Assembly (NCBI RefSeq): GCF_001613005.1
Contig: NZ_BDBN01000076.1
Coordinates: forward strand, 1 to 50,867
Direction: 5' to 3'
DNA: 50,867 bases
Origin: Nocardia nova NBRC 15556
GTDB taxonomy: Bacteria > Actinomycetota > Actinomycetes > Mycobacteriales > Mycobacteriaceae
The translations under genes were made by a program, and so were the position numbers. Every line of letters begins with the position of its first letter. Within the stretch, counting starts at the first letter, position 1. The notes under the pieces were generated by a model, which saw only the letters and a list, made by a program, of their open reading frames with translations, searched no databases and had not been told where the DNA came from. This document shows, piece after piece, positions 33,231 to 40,517 of this stretch.

Positions 33231-33474
33231 CGCCGTGCTTGTCGGACGACGTGGACAGGGCCGGCGGGAACAGGGTGCTGATCGAGGAGATGAGGGCGCG
33301 TAGCGAGATCTGCACCAGATCCACATCGGCGATGGCCAGTTTGATGTCGCCGGTGATTATCACACCGCCGGCCAGCACCCGGTCCAAGAGGTCCACCAGC
33401 GCGATACGCCGCTCGGCGTCGACGCCGCGATCGGGCGGTGTGGTGCCGGCCCGCGTCATATCGGCCCGCGTCAT
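33223..33474 (-). CDS. gvpS: Gas vesicle GvpA-family minor protein (GvpS-like)
   Basis: The 83-residue protein has the GvpA-fold core RIALVDLLDRVLAGGVIITG, DIKLAIADVDLVQISLRALI, preceded by a short basic, Pro-rich N-terminus. It is a minor paralogue of the shell protein, thought to act in nucleation. The symbol follows operon order in Streptomyces (gvpO-A-F-G-Y-Z-J-L-S-K). ATG 33474 overlaps the gvpL stop as ATGA. Confidence 0.85.
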   Translation of the reverse strand: MTRADMTRAGTTPPDRGVDAERRIALVDLLDRVLAGGVIITGDIKLAIADVDLVQISLRALISSISTLFPPALSTSSDKHGDD

Positions 33475-34259
33475 GTCGGCTCACGTTGTACGCCGGCGAA
33501 CGAATACGGTGGCCACGGGCCGGTGAGTTCGAGCCGGATACCGGGAAATTCGGCGCCGAGCGCGTTCACGGTCGCCGTGAAGTCCTCGGTCCGGTCGTCG
33601 TCGACGAGGTAGGTGCCGTTGAGCACCATCCAGTCCCGGCGGCCGCTCACCGCCGGATCGGTCAGTGGCTGACATCGTCCGGCCGCGGCCCGGCGCAGCA
33701 ACCGCTCGTGCACCTGCGACGCCCGCTCGGCCGCGTCGCGTTCGACCGTCTCCTGCGCGGACAATTGCGCGCGCCGCCGGGCGAGATAGGCCGCGCCCGG
33801 CGTCATGGTGCCGGCTTCGGCCTTGGCCTCGGCCACGGCGGCGGTGAGGACGGCACGGTCGCCGTAGGCGCGCACTCCCCACTCGGTGCGCCCGCTCACC
33901 AATTCCAGCGCCGCGGCGAAATCCGCTCGCCGTTCGTCGAGCAGCTCACGCACCCGCTCGTCGTCGCGAAAGACGGTGGCCAGCCGCAACGGTACGGCCG
34001 GGCCGCGGCGCACCACGGCCGAGACGACCGCGTCGTGTGCCCGCGCGGTCGCCTCCAGCCAGTCCAGGTCTTCGAAGTTCCGGCGCAGCGGCTCCTCGCC
34101 GAACACATCCATCGGCACCGAGCCGACGATCGCGGTGAGATCGCCCGACACAACAGCGCGCACCGACTCCCCCGCGACTCCGGCCGGTCCGTCGGGCGCG
34201 ACCGCGTCGTCGCGAGAGGCCGCCACGGCGTACAACCAGACCGCCCGATCACCGGTCAC
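33471..34259 (-). CDS. gvpL: Gas vesicle protein GvpL (GvpL/GvpF family)
   Basis: The 262-residue protein has the GvpL/F two-domain layout: AVWLYAVAA at the start, VVSGDLTAIVGSVP, the AVPLRLATVFRDDERVRELL helix, then a coiled stretch YLARRRAQLSAQETVERDAA and a C-terminal ferredoxin-like domain ending LELTGPWPPYSF, a typical GvpF/L ending. It is an accessory protein that binds GvpA during assembly. GTG 34259 follows AAGGA; it overlaps gvpJ by 11 nt. Confidence 0.92.
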   Translation of the reverse strand: MTGDRAVWLYAVAASRDDAVAPDGPAGVAGESVRAVVSGDLTAIVGSVPMDVFGEEPLRRNFEDLDWLEATARAHDAVVSAVVRRGPAVPLRLATVFRDDERVRELLDERRADFAAALELVSGRTEWGVRAYGDRAVLTAAVAEAKAEAGTMTPGAAYLARRRAQLSAQETVERDAAERASQVHERLLRRAAAGRCQPLTDPAVSGRRDWMVLNGTYLVDDDRTEDFTATVNALGAEFPGIRLELTGPWPPYSFAGVQREPT

Positions 34260-34650
34260 GGTGGGTCCTTCGCGGCTCGCGGGCACGTTCGATGGGCTCC
34301 GGGCGTTCGTTCGCGGCCTCCAGTTGGGCGATCCGCTCGCGGAGTTTCCGATTCTCGAGTTCGAGGTCGTTGTCCTGTTTCTCCAGCGTGTGCGCCTTGC
34401 TGTTGAGCCAGGGATCGGTCTCCCACCAGTCGATGCCCACCGACTTGGCCGTCTCCAGCGAGGCGATCACCAACCGCAGCTTGATGGTGAGCAGTTCGAT
34501 GTCGAGAAGATTGACCTGGATATCGCCTGCGATCACCAAGCCCTTGTCGAGGACACGTTCCAGGATGTCGGCGAGGTTGGTCGAGTGCCCGCCACCGCCC
34601 CCGCCCCCGAACGGCTGCGGCTGATACGACTCACCTCCGACTACCGTCAT
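34249..34650 (-). CDS. gvpJ: Gas vesicle protein GvpJ
   Basis: The 133-residue GvpA paralogue has an N-terminal tail with seven consecutive glycines (about 15-21), the GvpA-like core NLADILERVLDKGLVIAG and IELLTIKLRLVIASLETA (about 25-70), then GIDWWETDPWL and a charged coiled-coil end (EKQDNDLELENRKLRERIAQ). GvpJ-type minor proteins are thought to start or cap vesicle growth. ATG 34650 overlaps the gvpO stop by 1 nt (TGATG). Confidence 0.9.
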   Translation of the reverse strand: MTVVGGESYQPQPFGGGGGGGHSTNLADILERVLDKGLVIAGDIQVNLLDIELLTIKLRLVIASLETAKSVGIDWWETDPWLNSKAHTLEKQDNDLELENRKLRERIAQLEAANERPEPIERAREPRRTHRDR

Positions 34651-34979
34651 CACCGCCCCCTCGGGCCGATTTCGGTGCTACCGCGGTGGTAGCGTCCGGT
34701 TCTGCGGTAGGCCAGCAGATTCTCGTCGAAATCGATCTCCACCTGATAGGTCGCCATGATGTCCGCCGACGAGGGGATGCGGCGATCCTCGAGCACCTCG
34801 ATCTCCACGAGCCACCCGTCGTCGGTCGGCTCCACGCTCGTGACACCCTGGAGGGGCTTCGTCGTCAGTTCCGCGAGGCATTCGACCGCCACCCCGGCGG
34901 CCTGCGCCGCGGTGAGTGGCGGTTGTTCGTCCGATGCCTGGGCATCGTCGGAGATGGTGTCGCGGGCCACGGGAGTCAC
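34650..34979 (-). CDS. gvpO: Gas vesicle protein GvpO
   Basis: The 109-residue product has the GvpO domain: AQAAGVAVECLAELTTKPLQ, GVTSVEPTDDGWLVEIEVLE, RRIPSSADIMATYQVEIDFD, then LLAYRRTGRYHRG at the end. GvpO is required for vesicle production in haloarchaea and is a fixed part of actinobacterial clusters. GTG 34979 is the start used; a GTG four codons on is the alternative. Confidence 0.92.
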   Translation of the reverse strand: MTPVARDTISDDAQASDEQPPLTAAQAAGVAVECLAELTTKPLQGVTSVEPTDDGWLVEIEVLEDRRIPSSADIMATYQVEIDFDENLLAYRRTGRYHRGSTEIGPRGR

Positions 34980-34998
34980 TTCTTCCGGTCGGTCGGAC

Positions 34999-35226
34999 CT
35001 ACCTCGGACCGGTCATCCGATTCAGGATCTCTTGTTGCGCTTGCGCGGCCTCCTCCGCGGACAGCTCGCCGGCGGCCGCGGCGCGGTCGATGTCCTCGAG
35101 CTCGCGCCGCAACCTCACGGGATCGTGCATTTGCTGTTCGACCTGCTCCTGGATCAATTCACTCAGCCAGATCACGCCACGAACCGGCGCGGCGGGGAGC
35201 AGGAGTATCGAAGAGAACAGACCCAT
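34999..35226 (-). CDS. gvpG: Gas vesicle protein GvpG
   Basis: The 75-residue protein has MGLFSSILLLPAAPVRGVIW at the N-terminus and a helical tail with QVEQQMHDPVRLRRELEDID and SAEEAAQAQQEILNRM, the usual GvpG pattern. It is an accessory assembly protein. ATG 35226 lies 3 nt after the gvpF stop. Confidence 0.93.
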   Translation of the reverse strand: MGLFSSILLLPAAPVRGVIWLSELIQEQVEQQMHDPVRLRRELEDIDRAAAAGELSAEEAAQAQQEILNRMTGPR

Positions 35227-35229
35227 GCC

Positions 35230-35991
35230 TCACCCCTCCGGTGCTCGCTTGGTCACGAAGTCGTAAGCCGCCATCGGCCCGAGCAGACTCAACTCCACCC
35301 GGCCGTCCCAGTCCGACATGAGCCGGCGCAACAACTCCTCCAACTCGTCCTGGCGGGCCGTTTCGATCAGTGCCGCGAGGTGCACGGCATCCTCTTCGTG
35401 GGTGGGGTCGCGCAGGTTGACCATCGCCTCGAGTTTCTCGAGTTCGGAAGCCACTTTGCGGGTGTCCTCGGCTCGCTTCGTCTCGATGGCCTGATTGATC
35501 ATCTCGCCCAGCATGATTCGCTCGTTGCGGGTCGCATCCTCCGATTTCCCACGGATCTCGTCCCGGAGGCGGGCGGCGTCGGCATTCTCGTCGAGCAGTT
35601 CGCGCAAGATCGCATTCTCGACGTAACGTCCTCTGATAACGAACTGCACGCGCCCCTCGAGTTCCACCAGGGCCGCGTGGAATTCGTCTTCGTTCGCCTC
35701 GAGCAGCTCATTTTCCACCGCATCGGTGTCGGTCATGACCGCGCCGAACCGCAGCGGCAGCACGGGGGCCACCGCCGCGGACCCGTCGAGAAGTTTCTCG
35801 TGGGCGGTGAGGTCCTGGGGTGTGCCCAGGGGCCGATCGGAGGAGAGCGGACTGACCAGCGCGGCGATGTCGCCGTGCCGCACGACCGTTACCTCACCCG
35901 GTGGATCGCCGACTCCGGTGGCGTGTGGCTGCGGCTCGACGTCGGCGGGCACGATGCCGTAGACGTATACGGCGGTTGCATCGGCAGCCAT
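35230..35991 (-). CDS. gvpF: Gas vesicle protein GvpF
   Basis: The 253-residue GvpF/L family member has AVYVYGIVPADVE at the start, VVRHGDIAALVSPL, the LPLRFGAVMTDTDAVENELL segment, a VQFVIRGRYVENAILRELL stretch, a helical linker and the ending VELSLLGPMAAYDFV. GvpF contacts the GvpA surface during assembly. ATG 35991 overlaps the gvpA stop by 1 nt and follows GGAGGAG. Confidence 0.94.
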   Translation of the reverse strand: MAADATAVYVYGIVPADVEPQPHATGVGDPPGEVTVVRHGDIAALVSPLSSDRPLGTPQDLTAHEKLLDGSAAVAPVLPLRFGAVMTDTDAVENELLEANEDEFHAALVELEGRVQFVIRGRYVENAILRELLDENADAARLRDEIRGKSEDATRNERIMLGEMINQAIETKRAEDTRKVASELEKLEAMVNLRDPTHEEDAVHLAALIETARQDELEELLRRLMSDWDGRVELSLLGPMAAYDFVTKRAPEG

Positions 35992-36404
35992 CACCGCTCC
36001 TCCCGCTTGGAGGGCCGGTGCACCGTCTGCCGCTTCTCCTGCACATCGCCGAGGAAGTCCGCGACCTTCTGTCCGGCCGCATCGAGTGCGCCCTTGGTCT
36101 TGTGCTTGGCCGCGCCCTCGGTGACGTCGCCGACGATGTCGGTGATGCCCTTCGGCTCACTGGTCGAAATCTCCAGCCGGTTCACCGCTTCGGCGAACCG
36201 CAGATATGTGTCGACACTGGCGACCACGACGCGCGCGTCGATGGTCACCAATTCGATACCCACCAGCGACACCCGGGCGAACGCGTCGATGACCAGGCCT
36301 TTGTCGAGAATGGTGTCGATTACATCGGCCAGGCTGGACGAGTTCGGCCGGGCCATCGTGCCGGCTCCGCCTCCGCCCCCGCCTCCTGCGGGTTCGATCG
36401 TCAT
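35991..36404 (-). CDS. gvpA: Major gas vesicle shell protein GvpA
   Basis: The 137-residue product has the GvpA core at about 19-72: SSSLADVIDTILDKGLVIDA, ARVSLVGIELVTIDARVVVA, then SVDTYLRFAEAVNRLEI. This hydrophobic beta-hairpin protein forms the rib wall of the vesicle. It has a poly-glycine N-terminal tail (about 7-13) and a long charged C-terminal tail. ATG 36404 has GGAGGAG about 9 nt upstream; an internal ATG at 36356 right before ARPNSSS would give a more standard N-terminus. It overlaps gvpZ by 4 nt. Confidence 0.93.
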   Translation of the reverse strand: MTIEPAGGGGGGGAGTMARPNSSSLADVIDTILDKGLVIDAFARVSLVGIELVTIDARVVVASVDTYLRFAEAVNRLEISTSEPKGITDIVGDVTEGAAKHKTKGALDAAGQKVADFLGDVQEKRQTVHRPSKREER

Positions 36405-37477
36405 CTTCTTGCTCCTCCGCTCACACGTGGCCGGCGAGTGACCGAGCTCTTGCGGGCGGCCGTTCGGCGGCGAGGCGGCTCCGGTTCTTCCTCCTCGTCC
36501 GGCTCGCTCCGATCCCGGTCCTGCTCGTCTTCCTCGTCTTCCTCTTCTTCTGCCTCATCCGGTTCTTCGTCGTCGAATGCTTCCTCGCCGGCGTTGTCCT
36601 CGTCGGTGTTGTCCTCTTCGTGGTCTTCCTCGGCGGCCTCTTCTTCCTCTTCGCGCTGTCGCGCCGTCTCGTCGTCTTCCACGACCTTGCCGTCGCGGAT
36701 CTCGCCGTGCCAGCCGACGATGTCGTCGCTGTGCAGGACCGCATCGGTCATGACATGACGCTGAAAGTGCTTGAGCTCCAACCGGCATCGGCGCCCGGCG
36801 GCGCGCCACATATTGGCGGTCTTCTCGAACACTCCCTGCGGGTGGTACTCGAGCACCACCAGGATGCGGGTGAGATTCGGGGTGAGCTCGTAGAAGCCGA
36901 CGGCACCGTCGATATAGCCCTTGGCGCCCTTGGAACGCCAGATGATTCGCTCGAACGGAATCTGTTCGATGATCGTCGATTCCCAGGTCCGCCTCGACCA
37001 GAACACCTTGCCGGTCCAGCTGAGTTTCTCATCGGAGACCTGCTCGACCTGCTCGAGCTTCTTCGTGAACTTCGGGAAGTCCGCGAACTGGGTCCACTGG
37101 TCGTAGGCCAGATCGATCGGCACGCCGACGTCGATCTCCTCGACGATATTGGTCAGCTTGAGCTTCTTCCCCCCGCCTCCTTTGCCACCACCGGTCAGCG
37201 AATTCTTGATCGATTGGAACGTCTCCCCCGCCGAGTGCTTGAGTTTGCTCATACCTCCGCTCATGACGGCGTGCAGTGGGGAAGCGCCGCCGGCCAGCTT
37301 GTCGACGCCGGTCACGGCCGCGAGGAGATTGCCCTCGCCACCCGCGTAGTCGTTCAACCGGCCGGCGGTCTTCGAGACCCGGTTCGACAGCCCTTCCACC
37401 GCGCGTTCGGCCAGCGTGCCCGCGAGGTTCTGCACCGATTGCTGGAGCGGGCTGGTCGGCTGAGCCGTTTTCGCCAT
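36401..37477 (-). CDS. gvpZ: SRPBCC-domain gas vesicle protein with acidic/basic tail (GvpZ-like)
   Basis: The 358-residue protein has three parts. Residues 1-105 are a helical, glycine-spaced region. About 110-255 is a START-like SRPBCC domain: IVEEIDVGVPIDLAYDQWTQ, FPKFTKKLEQVEQV and LTPNLTRILVVLEYHPQGV. About 265-358 is disordered, a long Glu/Asp run followed by an Arg-rich end. SRPBCC genes sit at this place in Streptomyces-type gvp clusters; a lipid- or surface-related role is inference. ATG 37477 follows GAGGAGGTGA inside the gvpY tail. Confidence 0.85.
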   Translation of the reverse strand: MAKTAQPTSPLQQSVQNLAGTLAERAVEGLSNRVSKTAGRLNDYAGGEGNLLAAVTGVDKLAGGASPLHAVMSGGMSKLKHSAGETFQSIKNSLTGGGKGGGGKKLKLTNIVEEIDVGVPIDLAYDQWTQFADFPKFTKKLEQVEQVSDEKLSWTGKVFWSRRTWESTIIEQIPFERIIWRSKGAKGYIDGAVGFYELTPNLTRILVVLEYHPQGVFEKTANMWRAAGRRCRLELKHFQRHVMTDAVLHSDDIVGWHGEIRDGKVVEDDETARQREEEEEAAEEDHEEDNTDEDNAGEEAFDDEEPDEAEEEEDEEDEQDRDRSEPDEEEEPEPPRRRTAARKSSVTRRPRVSGGARR

Positions 37478-37482
37478 CGCTC

Positions 37483-38097
37483 TCACCTCCTCGTGCGTCG
37501 CACGGGCGGTTCGTCGGAATCGGAGCTGCTACGGCGTCGGCTGACCGAAACGGGTTTGCGTTCCGCGGATTTACGAGTAGTGGAAGTCCGAGAAGTCGTC
37601 TTCCGCGCGCGGGGGGCCGCGGACTTGCGTGCCCGCGGGGCGGGCGGCTCCCGGTCTTCTTCCCGGTCGCCGGAATCGACTTCCTCGAGATCTTCGTCGG
37701 AGGACTCCACGTCCAGGACCTCGGGCTCGCCTTCGTCGTCCGGCTCGGCTGCCGGTGCTCGCTCGCGGTCCTTGCCCGACAACAGGGAGTCGCCCGACAG
37801 CAGGGACGAGCCCTGCTGCAGCCGGGTGTTGAGTGAGTCGAGCTGATTGCTCGCAGCGGTCACGGCGGCGGACCGGGCCGCGCCCAGCAATTCGTCGCGA
37901 ACGGTATCGGTGAGCTGCGTCAGATCCGCCGACGACTTGAGCAGCGATGTCCCCCGCTCCAGCAACTCACCGGGGATATCCGACGAACGTTTCGCCATCA
38001 TCGCCCCCGCCACCCCCAGCGCGAACCGCATCTTGCGCGTGCGCCCCAACACGTAACCTATGCCCACCCCTATCGCGATACTTGTGCCACCTTTCAT
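37483..38097 (-). CDS. gvpY: Gas vesicle cluster protein with acidic/basic disordered tail (GvpY-like)
   Basis: The 204-residue product starts with MKGGTSIAIGVGIGYVLGRT, a short glycine-rich hydrophobic segment reminiscent of YtxH/GvpT-like proteins, and then a helical region with DLTQLTDTVRDELLGAARSA. From about residue 115 it is an acidic run (EVLDVESSDEDLEEVDSGD) and then a basic Arg/Lys/Ser/Thr tail. ATG 38097 follows AGGAGAAGG. As first gene of the operon, its upstream region (38098-38269) should hold the gvp promoter. Confidence 0.8.
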   Translation of the reverse strand: MKGGTSIAIGVGIGYVLGRTRKMRFALGVAGAMMAKRSSDIPGELLERGTSLLKSSADLTQLTDTVRDELLGAARSAAVTAASNQLDSLNTRLQQGSSLLSGDSLLSGKDRERAPAAEPDDEGEPEVLDVESSDEDLEEVDSGDREEDREPPAPRARKSAAPRARKTTSRTSTTRKSAERKPVSVSRRRSSSDSDEPPVRRTRR

Positions 38098-38269
38098 GGC
38101 CTTCTCCTGGTTTGCTCGACACGCCGACGCGGACGCACTGCCGCGGGATAGGTCGAGCGACGACACCCCGATGTTTGGAGTAAGCCACATCACAGAATGG
38201 CCTTACATCAGCGTATACCCAGCTATCGCTGTTGTCGGCCATTAGCCGGATAGGCTTCCGGCATATCGA

Positions 38270-38581
38270 TCACTGCAGGTGCCGGGTACGCCGGCGCGGG
38301 CGCAGCACGCGCACTGCCCGCCGCCAGCCACGCGGTGTGGCGACGAACCGCACCGGCCCGTCGAATCGGTCCGTCGGGTCGACTTCGGATGCGAAGGTAC
38401 CGGCCCGGCGGGCGGCCTCGTAGCGAGCGAGACCTTCTCGGAACGCGGCCGGGTCGCCGCCGACGTCAGGGTGCTGGGCGCGCACGAAACGGCGGTAGGC
38501 CGCGCGGTCGGCGGCCGACCATCCGGCGCCCGCCGACGCCCTGCGCGATTCCCGGATCGGTTCGGGATCTGTGCTCGCCAT
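38270..38581 (-). CDS. Small J-domain protein
   Basis: The 103-residue protein has a DnaJ-like segment at about 20-60: WSAADRAAYRRFVRAQHPDV with the diagnostic HPD, then GGDPAAFREGLARYEAAR. The remaining C-terminal half (RFVATPRGWRRAVRVLR) is basic. It should recruit an Hsp70 to some client. It lies just upstream of the gas vesicle operon on the same strand, which invites but does not prove a link. ATG 38581 was chosen; upstream frame extension lacks similarity to anything. Confidence 0.75.
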   Translation of the reverse strand: MASTDPEPIRESRRASAGAGWSAADRAAYRRFVRAQHPDVGGDPAAFREGLARYEAARRAGTFASEVDPTDRFDGPVRFVATPRGWRRAVRVLRPRRRTRHLQ

Positions 38582-38656
38582 CCCCTCCAGTATCACCACA
38601 CCCATCGCGCCGAAACCGTGACCGTACGCGCTGTCCGAAATGGGTACTCCGTCGCC

Positions 38657-38821
38657 ATGAACGACAGCGCGCAGATTCGACCGGTACCGATGCGGCGGCG
38701 GCCTTGGTTCGCGGATCTGGAAGAAGCCGAACGACGTGGCGCCCACGGCAATGCCGGACTCGGCTATTTCGATTGTGATTGCGAGATCTGCCACCGGCGG
38801 TTCCGGCCCGCAGCGGTCTGA
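38657..38821 (+). CDS. 54-residue cysteine-rich small protein
   Basis: The product is NDSAQIRPVPMRRRPWFADL, EEAERRGAHGNAGLGYFDCD, CEICHRRFRPAAV. The DCDCEICHRRF segment could bind a metal. No family is recognised. It is divergent from the J-domain gene (75 nt apart). No strong ribosome site is visible. Confidence 0.5.
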   Translation: MNDSAQIRPVPMRRRPWFADLEEAERRGAHGNAGLGYFDCDCEICHRRFRPAAV

Positions 38822-38878
38822 AAATTCTTCGCGCCGTTCGGTTTTCGGCGAGCAGTCCGATCGCCGAGGGTAGCCCTG

Positions 38879-39484
38879 GTGAGCGCCGCCTCGGCCGTAG
38901 TGATCTTGGGCGCCGGAACTCTGGCCCTGAAGTTCGTCCCCTCGACGAGCAGTCTCGTCCACGAGTATGCCGATTCCGCTCTCCCACAACTCGATTCGGC
39001 ATCGATGCAGGCCGCGGTATCCAGCGCGCCCGACCGAACAACGGCGGTTCTCACGCAGGTGAACGGACCCGCAGGACAGTGGTCCGGGACTTCCGGCATC
39101 GCCAGCACGGCCACGAAAGCCCCGGTGCCGGTGGACGGGCGGTTCCGTCCGGGCAGCGCCGCGTCTACCCGATACCACTGCCCCGCAGACCGATACGACG
39201 ATTCCCGGCCCCACCCCATACAGCTACGTAGCGCCGAGGGACGAGCGACAGTGGCCGAAGCCGGGCCTACTACAGCGCGGGCCTCATGCGGGTCACCTCG
39301 GCGAACGGAGTGACGGTCTGGGGGAAGACCGGCAGTACCTACGGCTACACGGACGGAATGTTCACCACCCGAGACCTCGGTCGCCGCCTGGTCTACTCCT
39401 TCACCCCGGTCACGGGTGGCGGCAACGATATGGCGCTCGTGAACCGGCTGATCTCGGCGGCGTTTGTTCCCACTGCTGGGAACC
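38879..39484 (+). pseudogene. Decayed serine hydrolase / D-Ala-D-Ala carboxypeptidase-like gene
   Basis: The first frame (38879-39313) holds an exported-type N-terminus (SAASAVVILGAGTLALKFVP) and a VPVDGRFRPGSAAST stretch resembling the region just before the SxxK motif, but the Ser-x-x-Lys is missing. A second frame (about 39265-39484) holds the C-terminal end of the family: TVWGKTGSTYGYTDGM with the KTG triad, and RRLVYSFTPVTGGGN. Most of the domain between is absent. The gene is thus internally deleted and frameshifted. Confidence 0.7.
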
Positions 39485-39497
39485 GTCGAGAACAGGC

Positions 39498-40436
39498 TCA
39501 GGCGCCGATACCACCGGCCAGTACGGGCCAGGAATCGTGGAGGTCCGCCTCGAACAGTCCCCAGGTGTGGGAGCCCTCGGGCCGGTCCACGAACACCGCC
39601 GGGATGCCGAGCTGCCCGAGCCGACCGGCGAAAGCACCGGTACACGCACTCGCGACGGCCTCCACCGGTGGGAAGGGCAGTCCCCGGTCGATACCACCCG
39701 GAATGCCGGACGCCGCCGACAGATAGATGGCCTTGCCGGCCAGGGCGCCGGCCCGCGCGAACGCATCGTGTGCGGGCCACGCCCCGGTTCCCGGCAGGCC
39801 CCACATATTGCCCGGATTACCGCCGCCCCGCACGACCTGGGCACTCACCATCGCGATCCCGGCCGGGTCGTTCGACCACGGGCACCCGCTATAGGAAGCC
39901 ACCGCGGCGAAGCGTTCCGGTGCCTGGATGGCGAGGTCCACCGCCGACGCCCCGCTCATCGACACCCCGGCGATCGCATTGCGGCCCGTGGTCCCCAGCT
40001 GGGCGTCGACCACATCGGGCAGTTCCTGGGTGAGGTAGGTCTGCCAGCGATTGCGGCCCATCATCGGGTCGTCGGCGATCCAATCGGTGTACATGCTGTT
40101 GGGCCCGCCGATCGGCATCACCACATTGACATGCTTGTCGGCGAAGAACGCGCGCACATCGGTGTCGTCCCACCAGGAGATGTTGTCCACACCGCCGCCG
40201 ATGCCGGTGAGCAGATAGAGCGTGGGTGCCGGTCCGCCACCGGCCGCGCGGATCACCCGGTTCGTGATCACCCGGTCCATCGATGGCGAATAGACGTCCA
40301 TCTCGACCGCCGCCGGACCCAGCGGATGTTCGCCCACCACATGCGCCGCCGGGTCCGCCGCGGCCGAACCCGCCGCGAAAGTACCCCCGGCAACGACCGC
40401 ACACACCATTACGAGAAGTCGCGTGATTACCGTCAC
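39498..40436 (-). CDS. Exported Ag85-like esterase / mycolyltransferase family protein
   Basis: The 312-residue protein has a signal peptide (LLVMVCAVVAGGTFAAGSAAA, ending near residue 27). It has an alpha/beta-hydrolase fold of the antigen 85 kind: TLYLLTGIGGGVDNISWW, VNVVMPIGGPNSMYTDWI, TYLTQELPDVV, the nucleophile elbow AGVSMSGASAVDLA (Ser about 155) and the late GSHTWGLF histidine. It may transfer mycolates onto trehalose or cell wall, or be an esterase. ATG 40436 is used. Confidence 0.88.
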   Translation of the reverse strand: MTVITRLLVMVCAVVAGGTFAAGSAAADPAAHVVGEHPLGPAAVEMDVYSPSMDRVITNRVIRAAGGGPAPTLYLLTGIGGGVDNISWWDDTDVRAFFADKHVNVVMPIGGPNSMYTDWIADDPMMGRNRWQTYLTQELPDVVDAQLGTTGRNAIAGVSMSGASAVDLAIQAPERFAAVASYSGCPWSNDPAGIAMVSAQVVRGGGNPGNMWGLPGTGAWPAHDAFARAGALAGKAIYLSAASGIPGGIDRGLPFPPVEAVASACTGAFAGRLGQLGIPAVFVDRPEGSHTWGLFEADLHDSWPVLAGGIGA

Positions 40437-40517
40437 GACAAGGGACTACCCCGCCATGATCATCGCAACGCGGCCGAACCCGTGACCGGCCGCGGACGGC
40501 CGGTCACGGGCAGGAAA

